A stretch of DNA of 64,000 nucleotides from Taxillus chinensis (GCA_023512835.1 CM042091.1:47321284-47385283); one strand, 5' to 3'. Counted from the first letter of the stretch, positions 1 to 12,854 are shown. Program-made: numbers and translations. Notes: generated from the letters alone by a model not told the origin.

Positions 1-2387
1 CTAAACGCAATTCAGTATTCGGATTCAAATGATATGTTTGATCAGGATTGAGATGTTTATTGTTTTTGTTAAAATGTGGTAGCTATTGTCAGGTAAAAAA
101 AATATAAAACTGAAAATAATAAAAAAATATTTTTAGTTTAAGGATTCTCTAAATTGAAACAAACATTTTGTTATTTTATGTTTTAAATTTTTTATACCCA
201 AAAATAGTTTTTTCAAACAAAAAAAAAAAACAGAAAACACCGGACCAAACGTATAAAAAATAACCAGATTCATATTATTTAAATTTTTTTTATGAATTAA
301 GCTTCGAAAACATGTGAATCTTGTAATTATATTTAAAAATTATTTTTTATTATACTTTATTTTTAATCAAAAATTAATTTTGACGGGAGATTTAAATAAT
401 TTTTTATTTTTTACTTATCTTTTTTTCTTATGAATTTAATATTTACTTCTCTTTACAACTTTACTAGGACAAGTTTTGGATGGCGTGATATAATTTTAAC
501 TATGTATCTTTAAAAAAAAAATATTATACAATTCTAATTGCACTATATCAATCTAATTATAAAAAGATAACTGTAATTGCACGACATAGACTGTTATTGA
601 CCATGCAAATCTAGTTGCATTTTTAGGGGATTTTGTTAAGAGTACTATTAAATACCATTAGAGATTGTGATTTTGGTAAATAATCTTGACGACATGACAA
701 TATATTAGATTAGTTAATAATAAATAAAATATTATTATTATTATTTTAATAATATTATGTTATTGAGATGCGTCAATTACACAACGAACAGATGTAAAAT
801 AGCAATTTTGTTTTGTTAAAAGCATTAAAGTTCTTGATTTTTCTGGTTAGGCATTGTCAATCAAGAATTAAGTATGTTTGGTGGGAATGTTTTTTGTTTT
901 TATTTTCAAAATATGATAGCTGTGTTTAGTACATAAAATAAAAAATAAAAAATAAAAAAAATATTTTCACCTTTTAAGGCTTAAAGAATAAAAATAATAT
1001 TTTATTATTTTCAGTTTTATATTTTCTATACTCAAAATCAAATATCATATTTTAAAAATAAAAACAAACAAACCTTAATCTCGCCAAACATTATTTATTG
1101 GTGCCCCTAAAAACATAATAAAAGGTGTTGAATGTTGATATGGAAATAAAGTTTATTAAGGCTTCCAATAGATGAGACTCTAATTCATAACACATGTACA
1201 TTGTCATCCACCTGCCATTTACATGAAAATAAGCACATATTTTAAATGATCTATTTAGATGGTTTTTATACCCCCCTTGCAAACTTGTGGCATTGAATGA
1301 GACTTCTTGCATTGCCGTTCAACACAAAATGAAATGGCTAAGTACAAAACTAAATGATGATGTGACTTATTGGAAAATCAAATTTTTTTAAAGGTTATCA
1401 AAAATGTCTCAAAGTTTACTCAATTAATGTTATATTAGAGTACTCACACTAATCTAGATATAATTTAACTATAATTTAACAAAACAATTATCTTTTATAA
1501 ATCATAGCTATTTCGATTTTACACTATGAAATGACATACTCAATAAAATTTTAATATTTTAATTAAAATATTAATTTAAATAATATATATCTCCTCTCCT
1601 CTCTCTTTTCCCTCGCTCTCAGGTCGCATGCTCGTTGTGCCCCCCCCCCCCCCCCCCTCTTCTCCTCTTCCACACGTTGCGCCCGATGGTCGCTCTCGTC
1701 TCTCTTTCTCTCTCCCCCCACGCCCCCTCCCCCTCCCCCCTCCCCCGCGATGCGATGAGCTTATTATTTTATTACAAAATAATTTTTAGCTAATGAAATT
1801 GGTTAGATAAATTTAACTAGCCATTTAATCAAAGGTTAAATTTAGTGTAGCAAAAGAGAGCCTATTATAATAGTATTTTTTCATCTTTTGGCTATATTTT
1901 AGCTAAATTTAACTTTTTATTAGCCTACTATGAGTGTCTTAACAATTTATTGCTCGATTAATCAAGCTATTCCCTTTTATCTCTTTTACTTGAACTCTCC
2001 CTTGTTTTTATACCCCCATATCTCATTAGATGGCTATTTATTTTGCTTTCATTGTTTAATAATATATATTGTAGACTTAGGATTAGAAACGAGATAAAGA
2101 TATATTAAAAATTTTACATTAATATCATTAGATATTAAATTGTTGAACATATTATTAATATATCATTTCAATATTAATTTTAATTAATAATGATATTTAT
2201 GAGTTATATAGAATCGAAACCTACGCATAATATTAACATTTCTTAAATAAAATGCAAGACGGGGTAGAAAACGCTCAAGGTAATGAACATCCGTTAGTAG
2301 ATCAACAACCGAAAAAGATTAATTAAGAAAGGTTTTCACAACGTATACACCCAAAAAAAAAATTACAAAAGGGATTCGCTGCTATTC
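1..2387. other. AT-rich intergenic DNA with foldback-like repeats
   Basis: No credible coding region is seen. Two AT-rich stretches have loosely inverted ends built round a TTTGGT / ACCAAAC core: about 35-255 and about 871-1076. These resemble the small non-autonomous foldback elements found elsewhere in the window. A C homopolymer at about 1640-1656 sits in a CT-rich patch at 1590-1750. The end of this stretch nearest 2387 is downstream of the heat stress factor gene and should hold its 3' UTR. Confidence 0.6.
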
Positions 2388-2442
2388 CTACTGCCAAGAT
2401 GAAAGGCTCGTCCTCACAAATGTACATTTGATAAGGCAAAGA

Positions 2443-4875
2443 TCAAACTCCTTTCTTGTCCGACGTGAGAAGTCCCATCTTCTGCGTAAGTATATCCATA
2501 TGTTGATCTTTCTTCCAGCCATTCTCTCTTGGCTGTGCCTCATCCCCCCCAACGCCTTCCAGTGACGTGGACTCAGATTCATCCATGCTCCCGAGTGGTG
2601 GGCTTTGAACAAGAAGTTCATCCCAGAAGTTAGAATTCTCATCGAGCAACGCATCAAAGTCTGGGTCAGCGACTATACTGTCAATATCGATGGCAGATGA
2701 ACTGTCCAATCCAAAGGCAGAAGAAAATCCATCACGCCTATCAGATTCCATGGAATCTCCTCCAGTAAAGTCGACCATACTTGGAGGCACCATTTCTGGA
2801 GTGGAAAGTTCTGGCATGATTACATCTGACTGGGGAAGTAAGCCAGACGGTGTTTTTTGTGCACCAACCAATGATGTTATATCCGAAAATTCAGCTGTGG
2901 GGGATTGGGTATCGGACATAGCATAAGCCTGGCCAGAAATTGGTGGGACCTCTTGAAGAGTCACTCCTGATGAAACATTGGTTGACGAAAACTCGGCAGC
3001 CTCAGAAGAGCCTCCCATTTTTAATAGCTTCTTGAGCATGGTCCTGGCTGCCTCATTCATTGGAGGCTGATACTTCACAATCTGCCCACCAGAAATATCT
3101 TCCTGCTTGAGCCTACGTTTCTTGTTGGCCTCAGTTATTCGCCGGTTGCTGTCACTCTGCTGTTGTACAAATTGGGCCAAGAATCCAGGGCTCTGTACAG
3201 CCTTTGCAAGGAAGGACATCATCTGCTGCTGCCTCTGCTCCATCCCTTGGAGTCGTTGCACCATGGTCTGCATCTGGTTATCAGTGGATTGCTGCTGTTG
3301 CCTGAGCCTCACAAGTTCCTGCATGAGCACATTCTTATCCCTCTTGAGCTGTTCAACCTCTTCCTCAAGGCCAAACTTTCCTACCTCCACGCATGCGCCC
3401 ACAGGCGAGTTTTGCCCATGTGATTGTTGAGACTGCTGCTGACTGTGACCTTGTGCAGGTTTCCGCCTGCTAATACCCTTAAGTAGGTGCTTTTGACCCC
3501 TTAAGAATCCCTCGTTTGCAAATTCCCATCTATCAGGATCAACCTTTCTAAAACCCTACTTGTCAAGACAACAAAGGGAATATAGAATAAGAAAAAAGCA
3601 ACTCAATTTTCAAAGCAATGGTTCTACGAGGCTGGATTCCATTTTTTAAAATCCCATATTTTCTAAAAAAATAAAAGCTAACAAAACATACTATCGAACC
3701 AGTGCGATTCATCAAGGACAAAGAAAGAAGAAGACATGTTTTGTTATTACAATGAACTGATTATTCTGATGGTTATTCGACATGTGTATACATGAGTTGT
3801 TTTTTTATGCATTACAAAGGCCAAATAAGGGTGATGTTATGTAATACTGACTCTGCCCCTAATAAAACAAGAAATTTGTTTTTTTGTTATGTTTTTTTCT
3901 TTTCCTTTTTTTCTTTTGTTATAATTGAACATCTCTGTGGTCACACAGGCCACAAGAACTCCACTTGTGTATCATTCAAAGCTAGATCTCATCAACATTC
4001 TATACCGAACATCAAAACTAAGTGTTGTCTGGCAGTTTTTACATGCCAAGACTGCTATGTGGGTTTACTGCTAAAGCCTGGATGACAGAATTTTCAGTGC
4101 TAACTTTGCCTGTTTTATCACATGTTAAGCAGCAATTGGTAAATGGTCCCAAAATCATGAAAATGACTAACTGCGTTGATTGCCCATTAGTTATTCAACA
4201 TTTGATCAACGCAAAAGCAATTTGTTTTTCTGCTGATTAGATAAGATTAATCATCGTAATTGTGAGCCAAACTCAGCACGCTTTGCATATACGAATAAGC
4301 AAGTCACTACAAATTGTATAATTTGGTTGCCAAAAACACGGGAGATTATGAAAATCAAAGACAGGCCTCCGCCACTATACAGTCTTATCTGAGTGATAAA
4401 CTGAAGGGCTTTTATAAACTGTAATTTTACTCGTTTTCAATACGGAAGGCACAATTAGCCTAACAAAATTACTGAAATCTGCAATGTATAACGCATCAAC
4501 ATATTCATCAGTAAAACGCATGAACACAAAATAAAAACAACAGCAACAAATAAATTCCAACCAAAAAAAGAAAAGAAAAGAAAAGAAAAGAAAAGAAGGC
4601 ATGGAAATTCGTACGTAAGTGTTCAACTGTCTAACGAAGCTTGAGAAGTTGTTGTGCTTGAAGTACTTAGGCAAGAGGTCCCTGGCGAATTCGGGCGGGT
4701 TCCAAACGACAAAGCTGTTGTGCATAGGACTCCACGACACAACAGGGTCGGTTGTCGGGTCGTCAACCATGTCGTAGGTTTTGCTGAGGAAAGGAGGAGG
4801 AGCGGCCGCATTCGACAAAGGCGTCGGCACCGTAGCACCGCTGTTCGACTCGTTGTTGCTTCCATTTGCCTCCAT
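2443..4875 (-). CDS. HSFA1: Heat stress transcription factor, class A1 (two exons)
   Basis: Exon 1 is 4875-4615 (87 codons), intron 4614-3556, exon 2 3555-2443; the 457-aa product suits HsfA1. The start is the first ATG in frame; the upstream open frame has no other ATG. The HSF DNA-binding domain covers about residues 29-122. The phase-0 intron falls between Tyr87 and Gly88 inside this domain, the position conserved in plant HSFs. A heptad-rich HR-A/B oligomerisation region follows (about 150-215), then a basic nuclear signal NKKRRLK (231-237), an aromatic/acidic AHA-like activation motif FWDELL (397-402) and a leucine-rich export-like end (about 440-450). Members are master activators that bind heat shock elements as trimers and induce chaperones and other Hsfs; they are held inactive by Hsp70/Hsp90. 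The exact A1 subgroup member is not resolved. Confidence 0.93.
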
Positions 4876-5021
4876 GTCGCCGACGACGATCAATTCAAGA
4901 AGACGATGATGAACATCAATCTTTTCAGAAATGCGTATTTGGAAGTTTCCTAGGTTACCGATCGGATCGAATTGTTCAACATGGTAAAACCCTAGATTGC
5001 AGACACAGACCCAACTCACGG

Positions 5022-5025
<4 letters not shown>

Positions 5026-5067
<42 letters not shown>
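5026..5067. repeat. (GA)n microsatellite in the HSF leader
   Basis: About 21 GA units on the + strand, so CT in the sense of the HSF gene. It lies about 150 bp upstream of the start codon and probably within the 5' UTR or core promoter. Confidence 0.9.
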
Positions 5068-5070
<3 letters not shown>

Positions 5071-5498
5071 CGTGTGGTTGAAAAGGGATTTATTACGACG
5101 ATGACGGAGACTGAAACGAGGTCGTCTGGAGAGTTATCTTTGCAGTTACAATATTACCCCTGTAATATTGTAAATTTCAGTTGGATCGTCTCGCGGTGGT
5201 CCCCAAACGCCTTTGGAAAAGTAATCCTGATATTTTTGTGCCATTGCTTGGTACTTGGTAGCTTTTTTTCAAAACAGTTTTCTGTGCTTTAATACATATT
5301 TAAGTTGGATCGTGTTTTATCCCACAATGAGATCGCAGTGCGTGGCCCAAAGGAAACGCTGTTTGGTTATTGTTATTTTTTAAAGAAATAATTAATATGT
5401 TATCGTCTTCAAATATTATTATTTTAATTAATATTATGTTCTGACACATTTTTGTAAAAAAAAAAAACTGTTATATTTTAAAAAAATAAAAATAAAAA

Positions 5499-5695
5499 AT
5501 GTTTGGTTGAGGTATTTTTTATTTTTATTTTTAATACTTATTTTTAAGTATATAAAATAAAAAATTTAAAACAAGATATTTTCATTTCAATAATATTTTA
5601 AATTAACAATAATATTTTTTTTGTTTTATTTTTTTTATATTAAAAATAGCTATTATTTTTTAAAAATAAAAATAAAAAACACCTCAACCAAACAT
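5499..5695. mobile_element. Foldback / MITE-like element with 15-bp inverted ends
   Basis: The left end ATGTTTGGTTGAGGT (5499-5513) is a perfect inverted match of the right end (5681-5695). The symmetry continues inward through a run of T-rich versus A-rich sequence for about 35 bases in all. The core is pure AT-rich and non-coding. No clear target duplication was found, so the superfamily is not assigned. Confidence 0.6.
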
Positions 5696-5853
5696 GCTAG
5701 CATATTTATAAAGAGAAAAAATGATCACGATATAAGATAAGTCCAACAGGGCTAAGTTTGTAGCAATGTCGCAAATTATTTATAAAATTTTCAGATTATC
5801 TGCTCAAACTTGGAGAAAATGTTCTCCTTCATATGAATTTTTGAAAACGGTTT

Positions 5854-6600
5854 CTACTTTTTAATGCAAATTCTATATATGCTTGATTGCATATGTAACA
5901 GTTTTGTATTAAATAAATGTTTTAACGTCGTGTGTATTGTGGGAATATGTATATTGTTGGTGGATCCATGTATCATCATTGTTGCTTCATCAAATTTACT
6001 GGCTATGATAAAATCGAAACTTATTTGATGGTATAATGTTACGGGGTCAGGGTTTTCACCCATGCAACATTCAGTCATCTTAGTGAATGCTTTTAGAAAA
6101 CCATACCTATCGAGGCACACGTAGCCAGTTTCCAAACCAGTTTGAACAGCTCGCGCCAGATTTTTCCAGTGAAGCGGGAGTCTCAGTTACTAATGATGCT
6201 TTTCGAAATTTCTCATAACTTAATCACATTTTTAAAAAATAGGCAAGCTGTTTTATCCACTTTGCAATTTGCTGATGTTGGAATGAATGTGGCGTTCTTG
6301 CTAAATCGATCTACCACCACCGAGATGCTCCCAGATCCATTGGACTTGGGTAAGGCCACAATGAAATCCATTGAAACACTGTCCCACGGTCTCTCTGGTT
6401 TCCGCATTGTGTGGGACAAAGTGTTTTGAATGGCCAAGTCCCCTCCACAAACTTGTCGGGAACTGAAACCGTTCTCTTGGTGAGCCCAAGACAGGGCAAA
6501 ATCAGTCTACATGGGCTCTGATCGGTATGACTTACTCGGAGCATCTACCAAGGTGATCGAGTGCCACACGGGATGAAAACCCTGACCCCATGACAATAAA
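5854..6600 (-). mobile_element. Ty3/gypsy integrase fragment (degenerate)
   Basis: The reverse strand at 6213-6437 reads as part of a retroviral-type integrase core, with PWDSVSMDFIVALPKS followed by VVVDRFSKNATFIP, both typical of plant Ty3/gypsy integrases. The frame is broken: the matching upstream part continues in other frames at 6301-6544. No LTR, gag or reverse transcriptase is next to it. Two imperfect inverted copies of a 20-bp GGTGAAAACCCTGACCCC-like sequence flank the piece (about 6040-6061 and 6573-6593). Confidence 0.75.
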
Positions 6601-9035
6601 TTATCTTACTTCTTCTAGGTTTGAATTGGCATGCACATATGAACATTTTAATACAAAATATATAGGTGATGTCTTTGTGAAACCCAATGTAGAATACATA
6701 AGCCCCCAAAATTTGATTTTGTCACGCTTTAAAAAAAATTTAGGTTTTTAACATTTTGATTTTGTTTTAAATATTTAAACCATAAATTAATTTTTTATTC
6801 AATTATTGAATAATGAAATGTATCATTCTACCCTTGTACTGTCTGAAATTTCTTTTCTTTGGTTGCGTTGTTGTTGCGATTTAATGAGATTTTAACGACT
6901 TAGATTTGACTATTTAATGAGATTGTATTGTTGTGATGCTGGATAATTAGACAAAGTATGATTATTTTTAAAATTCTAGCATGTTCTGATATTTTCAGAG
7001 TTGTGTTCAAATTACTTTGTGATAATTATAATTAATTTTGCAGAGAACATGATGAAAATTCTAGTTGGTTAATGAAATATATTGGTTTGACTTTGTACTT
7101 TAATTTCTTGGAGTTCCACATTGCCCTAAATCCATTTAGAATAATTTTAAGTAGATAATTTAGGATAAAGTTATAAGTTAAAAAGGAAAAAAAAATAAAA
7201 TTGTGCAAATAAAAATATTTAAAATGTAAACAATAACGAAATGCAGCATTTCGAATTAGACAATTAAAATATAAAATATTTTATTTTGTTTGCAAATATT
7301 ACTTTAAAATAATTGAAAACAACAACAAATATAAGAGTGGACAATGAGTAGCAGCTCCTGCTCTGCGGGGCGAGATAACACGCCCCCACATATTAAGGAT
7401 GATTTTAAAAATTGACACCTTGCCCAAACGAGAGCGAAGAGCGATAATAGTTAGCAATATATCTCGCTTCACCTAATTTTAATTATTTTTATTTATAATT
7501 ATTATAATATTTTTGATATTATTATTTATGAAATTTAATATTTTTAAATGATATTTATTATTATAAAATTAAATTATTTTTAATATATTTTTAAATAAAA
7601 TTATATAAAAATTTAATTTTAGCTAAAACGGTAACAAAATGCATAAACCTCCATTGCCATTAGTGTCGAGGACGGAATATCCTATGGTCCCTATCCCAAC
7701 TACACAGGATATAAACATTAATTACCCCATTTCTTTAGGTGTGATTAAACAGTGTTGGTTCACCTTTTTTCTTGGTTTTAAGTTCGCTTTTTCAGCTTCG
7801 CTCTTTGTCATTCATGATATTTTTATCCTAATTATCCAGTTCTAAATAAATATGGCAAAATATTTTTCCTTTCTCTTTTTTTTTTTAAAACAAAACAAGC
7901 AAAGATTTTACTTTATTATGCTTTATGAATTATTTCAAATTTTATTCCGTTTTAAAATTTACTAAAGTATAAAAAGATTTTACTTGGTCTTAACCATTGC
8001 CACAAAGAATCATATTTTCCTAAAGTTTTACTTAAAAGACTAAGATTTAAACGACCTTAATTCTTGATCTTTCTCAGAGATCCTTAAATCTAGATTCCTA
8101 CATTAGCCACTTTATCTTTTAAACTTTTTTTTCAAAATAATAATAATTATACATTCTTATTATTTATCTTTCGCACTGTCAAATAACTTTCTTTTACACA
8201 CCCCAACCCTAAACCCCCTAATCCTAGCCAGGCAGAGGCATCGAACCCACAATCACCATGGATGATGGATGTGTGTACTTACCGCGGGCTGTCAAATAAC
8301 TTTGATAACATCGGCAAAGTAAAAGGCCTTCCTAAAAAAACATGTACAAAGAGCTGCAATTTGCATGTAGCAGTTCATTGGTGGGATGAAAGCCCCGAGA
8401 AGATCAAGCATCCAAAAACCAAAAACAAAGGCAAACATCAATTGCAAGTTTTTGCTAGTCACACTCGGTTATGAACGAATCCATTGACAAACATGATATT
8501 TATTTGCACCAAATTTGCATGAGCTAAAAAAAGTGTCATCAATATTGTATAAAAACAAACCGATTGAATTAACCTGAATGAAGGAGGATAAATAGTCAGG
8601 GATAAGTTAATATTTAAAAACCACTTCCACAACCGACCAATAACAGGAAGATAATTTCCACCCCTTATTATTCATCTAAAAATGTTAATGCTTCACCGTT
8701 TTGTCGGATACTGGAGCAAAGGATAACTTTTTACACAATAATACTTTTCTGGAATGAGAGAAGCAGAGGGATAATTTCCACCCCACTTATTCCTCCAAAG
8801 CATATTATGTTCCATTTTGTCATAAACCCAGTAACAAATAAGGGTGTAGCTTATAAGAAGAAAATATGCAACACACTATATGATGAGAGAAAAAAAAGGA
8901 ACCAATCTACTCATCAGCTCAAGCATATAATACTACTCTCCACTGGACACTCCCTACAGAGCCATTTAGCAAATATTATAGAAAATCTGAAACGTAAATT
9001 AAAAGCATTTAAAACAACGTATACCTCAACAAGTT

Positions 9036-10607
9036 CTAACCTACCGAATGAGCTTTCCACTTTCTTAAAAGCTCTTCATACATAAATGTCTTGCCCACTC
9101 TAGCCAGGCTTTGCTTTAATTTTGTCAAGGTAGCAGAGTTCAACTTCACCTTTCGGTCAATCATGTCCTCAGCATATTTCAACGATTCTGGGAGCCTATT
9201 ATTGTCTCGAAGCCCGACCACCAGCAGGTTCCCAGTTTCCTCCAAGCCAGACTCGTAATTCTCCACCATACATTTCCAAAACCTTAAAGCCATATCAGAC
9301 TCCCCTCTATTCGTGTACAACTTAACAGCTTCACAACAATTGGCATGACTCGGAATGCACTCATTTTTAATCATTTCAGTAAATATTACCGAAGCCTCAC
9401 GTGAATTTCTATCGCTGATGAGGAACTGGAGCAATATATTATATGTTTTGGAGCCTGGAAACGCCCCATTGTAAACCATTTCGTCCAGCAACCTCTTTGC
9501 GACATCAGCCTTGTTGCGGTAGCAATGTAAGGCAATCATGGAATTGTACATCTCAACATAAGGAACACATCCATTTTTTCCTACCATTGCCTCCCACAAG
9601 TAACCTGCGCCTCGGGTGTCTCCCAGCCTCACAAACTCCTCCAGTGCAGCCTTGAAAAACCTCATCCCGGGTAGGCACTTCCTGTCCCTCATCAAACTGA
9701 AAGTTTTCATAGCCTCCAGAACACCGTTAGGACCCTTGAGCAGCGTGCATAAGTAAGAGTCATACCCCGGTACGTTCCGGGGATCCCAACCCATAACCGT
9801 CACCATCTCCCTGAAACTCTGTCCAGCACTAACCACATTTCCCTCATTCTCCCACCCCTCCAACAAAATTGCATACGTATCTCCATCAGGCCGGATCTTA
9901 TCCTCTGCCACCCGGAGAAACTCGGCCGCCTTCCCAGTCTTTCCTTCCCTGCAAATCGCGCTTAGAAGCGAATTCAAGGCCACAATGTCCCGGGAACACC
10001 CGTACTGATCCATAACCTCGAACGCCATGATTGCCTCCTGGTCCCGATCCGCGGCAGCGTAACTGCTGAAGACGGAGGCAAACGTGGCTAAGGAGAGCAA
10101 ACCCGCCAGCTTCATGGACTTAACCGCGTTCCACATTGCCTCGAACATGGCATTCTTGCCCAACAGGTCGATGACCAGGTTCCAGGCGTAGGGGCTGTGG
10201 TCGTTCCCCAGCTGGTAACCGGCCCAGCGGAAGAACTTCACAGCGGTGGCAGGCGAGCCGTAGGAGAGCTTGAGAACCTCCTCGACGTCCTGTTGGGAGA
10301 CCTTGAGGCCGCTGTCTTGCAGGACCATCTCGACGCGGTGGGAGTGGGTGTTGGCCGTGATTTCACACAGCAGTTTGATTTTGGGAGGTAAATTGGGGGT
10401 GTCGATGTGTGAATGGAAGGCCTTGCGGAGGCGGCGGCGGGGGGCCTCGCCTGATGGTGGAGGCTCGGACTCGGAGGAGGCTGAGCCTGGATGATGTAAC
10501 CGCTTGCTAGCAGCGTCTTGGGTTGGATTAGATGTGTCGTCTCCGTCGCCGCCGCCGTCGCCGTCGCCTCCGCCGTCGTAGTTGGGCCTCTTCTTGTTGT
10601 TGGACAT
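9036..10607 (-). CDS. Pentatricopeptide repeat protein, P class
   Basis: A single 523-codon exon. The first true ATG of the frame is 10607; the frame stays open upstream but has no ATG. The N-terminal 60 residues are low complexity (Gly/Asp-rich, then Ser/Glu/Arg). PPR motifs cover roughly residues 115-510, seen as tandem 35-residue helical hairpins such as SRDIVALNSLLSAICREGKT and PGSKTYNILLQFLISDRN. No C-terminal E, E+ or DYW extension is present, so this is a P-class protein. Such proteins bind organellar RNA one base per repeat and act in processing, stability or translation. A targeting peptide is not obvious because the N-terminus is acidic, so location is open. Intronless structure is usual for the family. 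Confidence 0.9.
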   Translation of the reverse strand: MSNNKKRPNYDGGGDGDGGGDGDDTSNPTQDAASKRLHHPGSASSESEPPPSGEAPRRRLRKAFHSHIDTPNLPPKIKLLCEITANTHSHRVEMVLQDSGLKVSQQDVEEVLKLSYGSPATAVKFFRWAGYQLGNDHSPYAWNLVIDLLGKNAMFEAMWNAVKSMKLAGLLSLATFASVFSSYAAADRDQEAIMAFEVMDQYGCSRDIVALNSLLSAICREGKTGKAAEFLRVAEDKIRPDGDTYAILLEGWENEGNVVSAGQSFREMVTVMGWDPRNVPGYDSYLCTLLKGPNGVLEAMKTFSLMRDRKCLPGMRFFKAALEEFVRLGDTRGAGYLWEAMVGKNGCVPYVEMYNSMIALHCYRNKADVAKRLLDEMVYNGAFPGSKTYNILLQFLISDRNSREASVIFTEMIKNECIPSHANCCEAVKLYTNRGESDMALRFWKCMVENYESGLEETGNLLVVGLRDNNRLPESLKYAEDMIDRKVKLNSATLTKLKQSLARVGKTFMYEELLRKWKAHSVG

Positions 10608-10776
10608 CGTTTGCCAATGAATCGCCGCCAAAAAAGGGACCCAACCTACATGAATTTTATCTGAATTAGGGTTTCTCGGGTACACGAAATTTTAGGAGCT
10701 GGGTGGCTAAAATCTTCATGAGCCCGTTGTCGTGTAGAACAACACACATAGACATAGACACAGACACAGACACAGA

Positions 10777-10812
<36 letters not shown>

Positions 10813-12456
10813 AGGGAGGGAGGTTAGGGCTTTTTATTCGTATTGGACTGGACTGGAAGTCTGAAAGTGAAACAACGAATCAGGAATGAAGTGAACGTCA
10901 ACAGAAGAGGAGATATGAATAGGCAATAGCGGGGGACAAAAACGGCGTCGCGCTTTGTCAGTCAGCAAGCAGCTTTCAACTATGTATCTATCGGGCACTC
11001 GGGGGGCATATAAAACAACGGACAGAGAGCCCTTCTCCTCCTCGTTGCCAACTTTGAACAAAAAAAGAAGAAACAGTAAATCCTTTTAATTTTAAAAACA
11101 AACTATAATTTTTGGGATTTAAATTTATCGATGGACCGGTTGAAATTACCGAATATACGTAGCAAACGTTCCTATATATTATTTAGTGAATTTCTTGAAT
11201 TACATACGCAAACTTCACTTTTACTTCAAATAAATAAAATATGGAATAGAACTTTTATTTCATTGTAATATAATAAAAAATGAGTAAAATAAGTTGATCC
11301 TGTTGCCTTATAAGTTTCAAAATAAAATTCCGTTGACAAAATATGTTTGATATAATTATTTTTCTGAATAAAATATTATTTTATTTAAAAGTAATTATTT
11401 TCAAAAATATCTTTTGATTATTTTTTGTTCCAAAATTTATCGTTTTCTTGATTATTAGTTATTACAACAAGCAATTGTGTCTTTATTTCATTTTTTTTTT
11501 GTATGGGACTCAATTTAATTTTTTTTCTTGACTTTATTACATGAGTTCATCGTGTTTTTTTTATATCTTTGGTTAAATCAGTTTTTAAAAAGCACTCATT
11601 TAAAAACTTAATTATTCTCTCTTAAAAAACATAATTTAATTATCTTTAAATTTTAAAATTTAAACTCAAACTCTAATAAATATTTAAATTACAAAATCAT
11701 AAAAAAATATAAAAATAAAAACATACCAAACATTCTCTTTTTAAAAATTTACAATAATGTCCCCAAAACCCTCCACACCATACAACTCTTATTGGTGGAT
11801 ATGAGCCTTTACTATCATAAAACTCTCATTGGTGTATTACAATTTCATATTGTTAGTAAATATTGTAGCACAATTATTTTTCAAATAAAATTTGACATAT
11901 CTCTTTTCACTTGATACCTTCGTGTTATATCTACACGGTTATATCAAATACGCTAAAATTAATGGAAATATAACATGTGATTATTGATATCAAAATATAG
12001 CAACTGACAACATATGAGAGTTAAAAGGGTTTTTGGCATATAGGAAGAGAAAAAAAAGAGAATATTACTATAAAAATATCATCACACTTCTCCTAAGTGA
12101 ATAAATTTTATTAATTTTATGCTCACGAATGAATCAAATTAGTTATTTTTTCATCATATCAAAATGTCTGATTTTTTCTTTTCGTGGCAATGACAACATT
12201 AATTTATAAAAGATTGATGTGATCCAACCCCCAGAATATACCAACAAACGACTCAAAACACTGAAAACCAAAATTAGAAAAATCTGAGGGATGTATTTGT
12301 ACTTACACTCACGATAAGCAGCGTCATAAACGACGCCGTGTGGTAATTGTATACTAGATCTGGAGCTACTAGACAGTACATGCCGGTTCCTCACTCCCTC
12401 CGGCCCTTCCTCCTTCCTCTGGTCTCTCCGTCAAATCCAATATCGCCGCCGGCGTC
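10608..12456. other. PPR upstream region and AT-rich spacer
   Basis: Just upstream of the PPR start lies a (GA)n microsatellite (10781-10809) preceded by ACAGAC repeats. Beyond 11.1 kb the sequence is AT-rich without a credible gene. Inverted TTTGGT/ACCAAAC-type ends are suggested at about 11330-11730 but are too weak to call an element. Confidence 0.5.
10781..10809. repeat. (GA)n microsatellite upstream of the PPR gene
   Basis: About 14 GA units, CT in the sense of the PPR gene, 174-202 bp upstream of its ATG and probably in the leader. Confidence 0.9.
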
Positions 12457-12549
12457 TTAGCCGGCATACATATAGTTGTCGTCGCCATTGTGGCTCCAGT
12501 AATAGAATGGCAGGTCCGGTTCGCCGTAGACGTCGACACAAGCCTGCAT
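12457..12549 (-). CDS. Possible 30-aa small ORF
   Basis: An ATG at 12549 opens a 30-codon frame ending TAA at 12457, with a non-random look: acidic and aromatic, containing EPDLPFYYW. It sits in a small GC-richer island (about 12365-12600) inside AT-rich DNA. An AT-rich TATA-like run lies about 60 bp upstream in its sense. I do not recognise a family. It could be a micropeptide, an upstream ORF of an unannotated transcript, the first exon of a spliced gene, or chance. Confidence 0.25.
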   Translation of the reverse strand: MQACVDVYGEPDLPFYYWSHNGDDNYMYAG

Positions 12550-12828
12550 GGTAGGTAGTAGAGATGGCGATGCATGGTCCGGAGAGGGAGGTGGGTTCTT
12601 TATTTTATTTTTAATTTTTAGTTCCTTGGGTGGTTAATGCTATGGTCGACCCAATTCAGGACCCCCCTGCAGAGATGTCTGGAATCAGAGAGGAGTTTCG
12701 ACAAAGTCGTCTAATTATAATGACCCAACGAGGGTTTTCCGTACCATATAGGAGATGGAAGAAGAAGAAGAAGAACAAAGAAGGAAAAATCGCAGATGAT
12801 GGTTCACACTTGTTTACCACCAACATGA

Positions 12829-12854
12829 AGGAGAAGAAGAAGAAGAAGAAGAAG

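Larger units (their letters stand above)
5068..9035. other. Intergenic region between HSF and PPR genes
   Basis: The first few hundred bases are the HSF promoter region; no clear cis element was identified. The rest is AT-rich and holds a foldback element (5499-5695) and a gypsy integrase fragment (about 5.9-6.6 kb). From 6.6 to 9.0 kb only short spurious open frames are seen. Confidence 0.6.

Noticed and set aside
4375..5019. HSF exon 1 frame extended to 5019 and downstream into the intron
   Set aside because: The upstream start would be GTG, not ATG, and the downstream part crosses a clear splice donor at 4614.
8215..8275. Reverse-strand GGGTTCGATGCC resembling a Pol III B box
   Set aside because: No convincing A box at the right distance.
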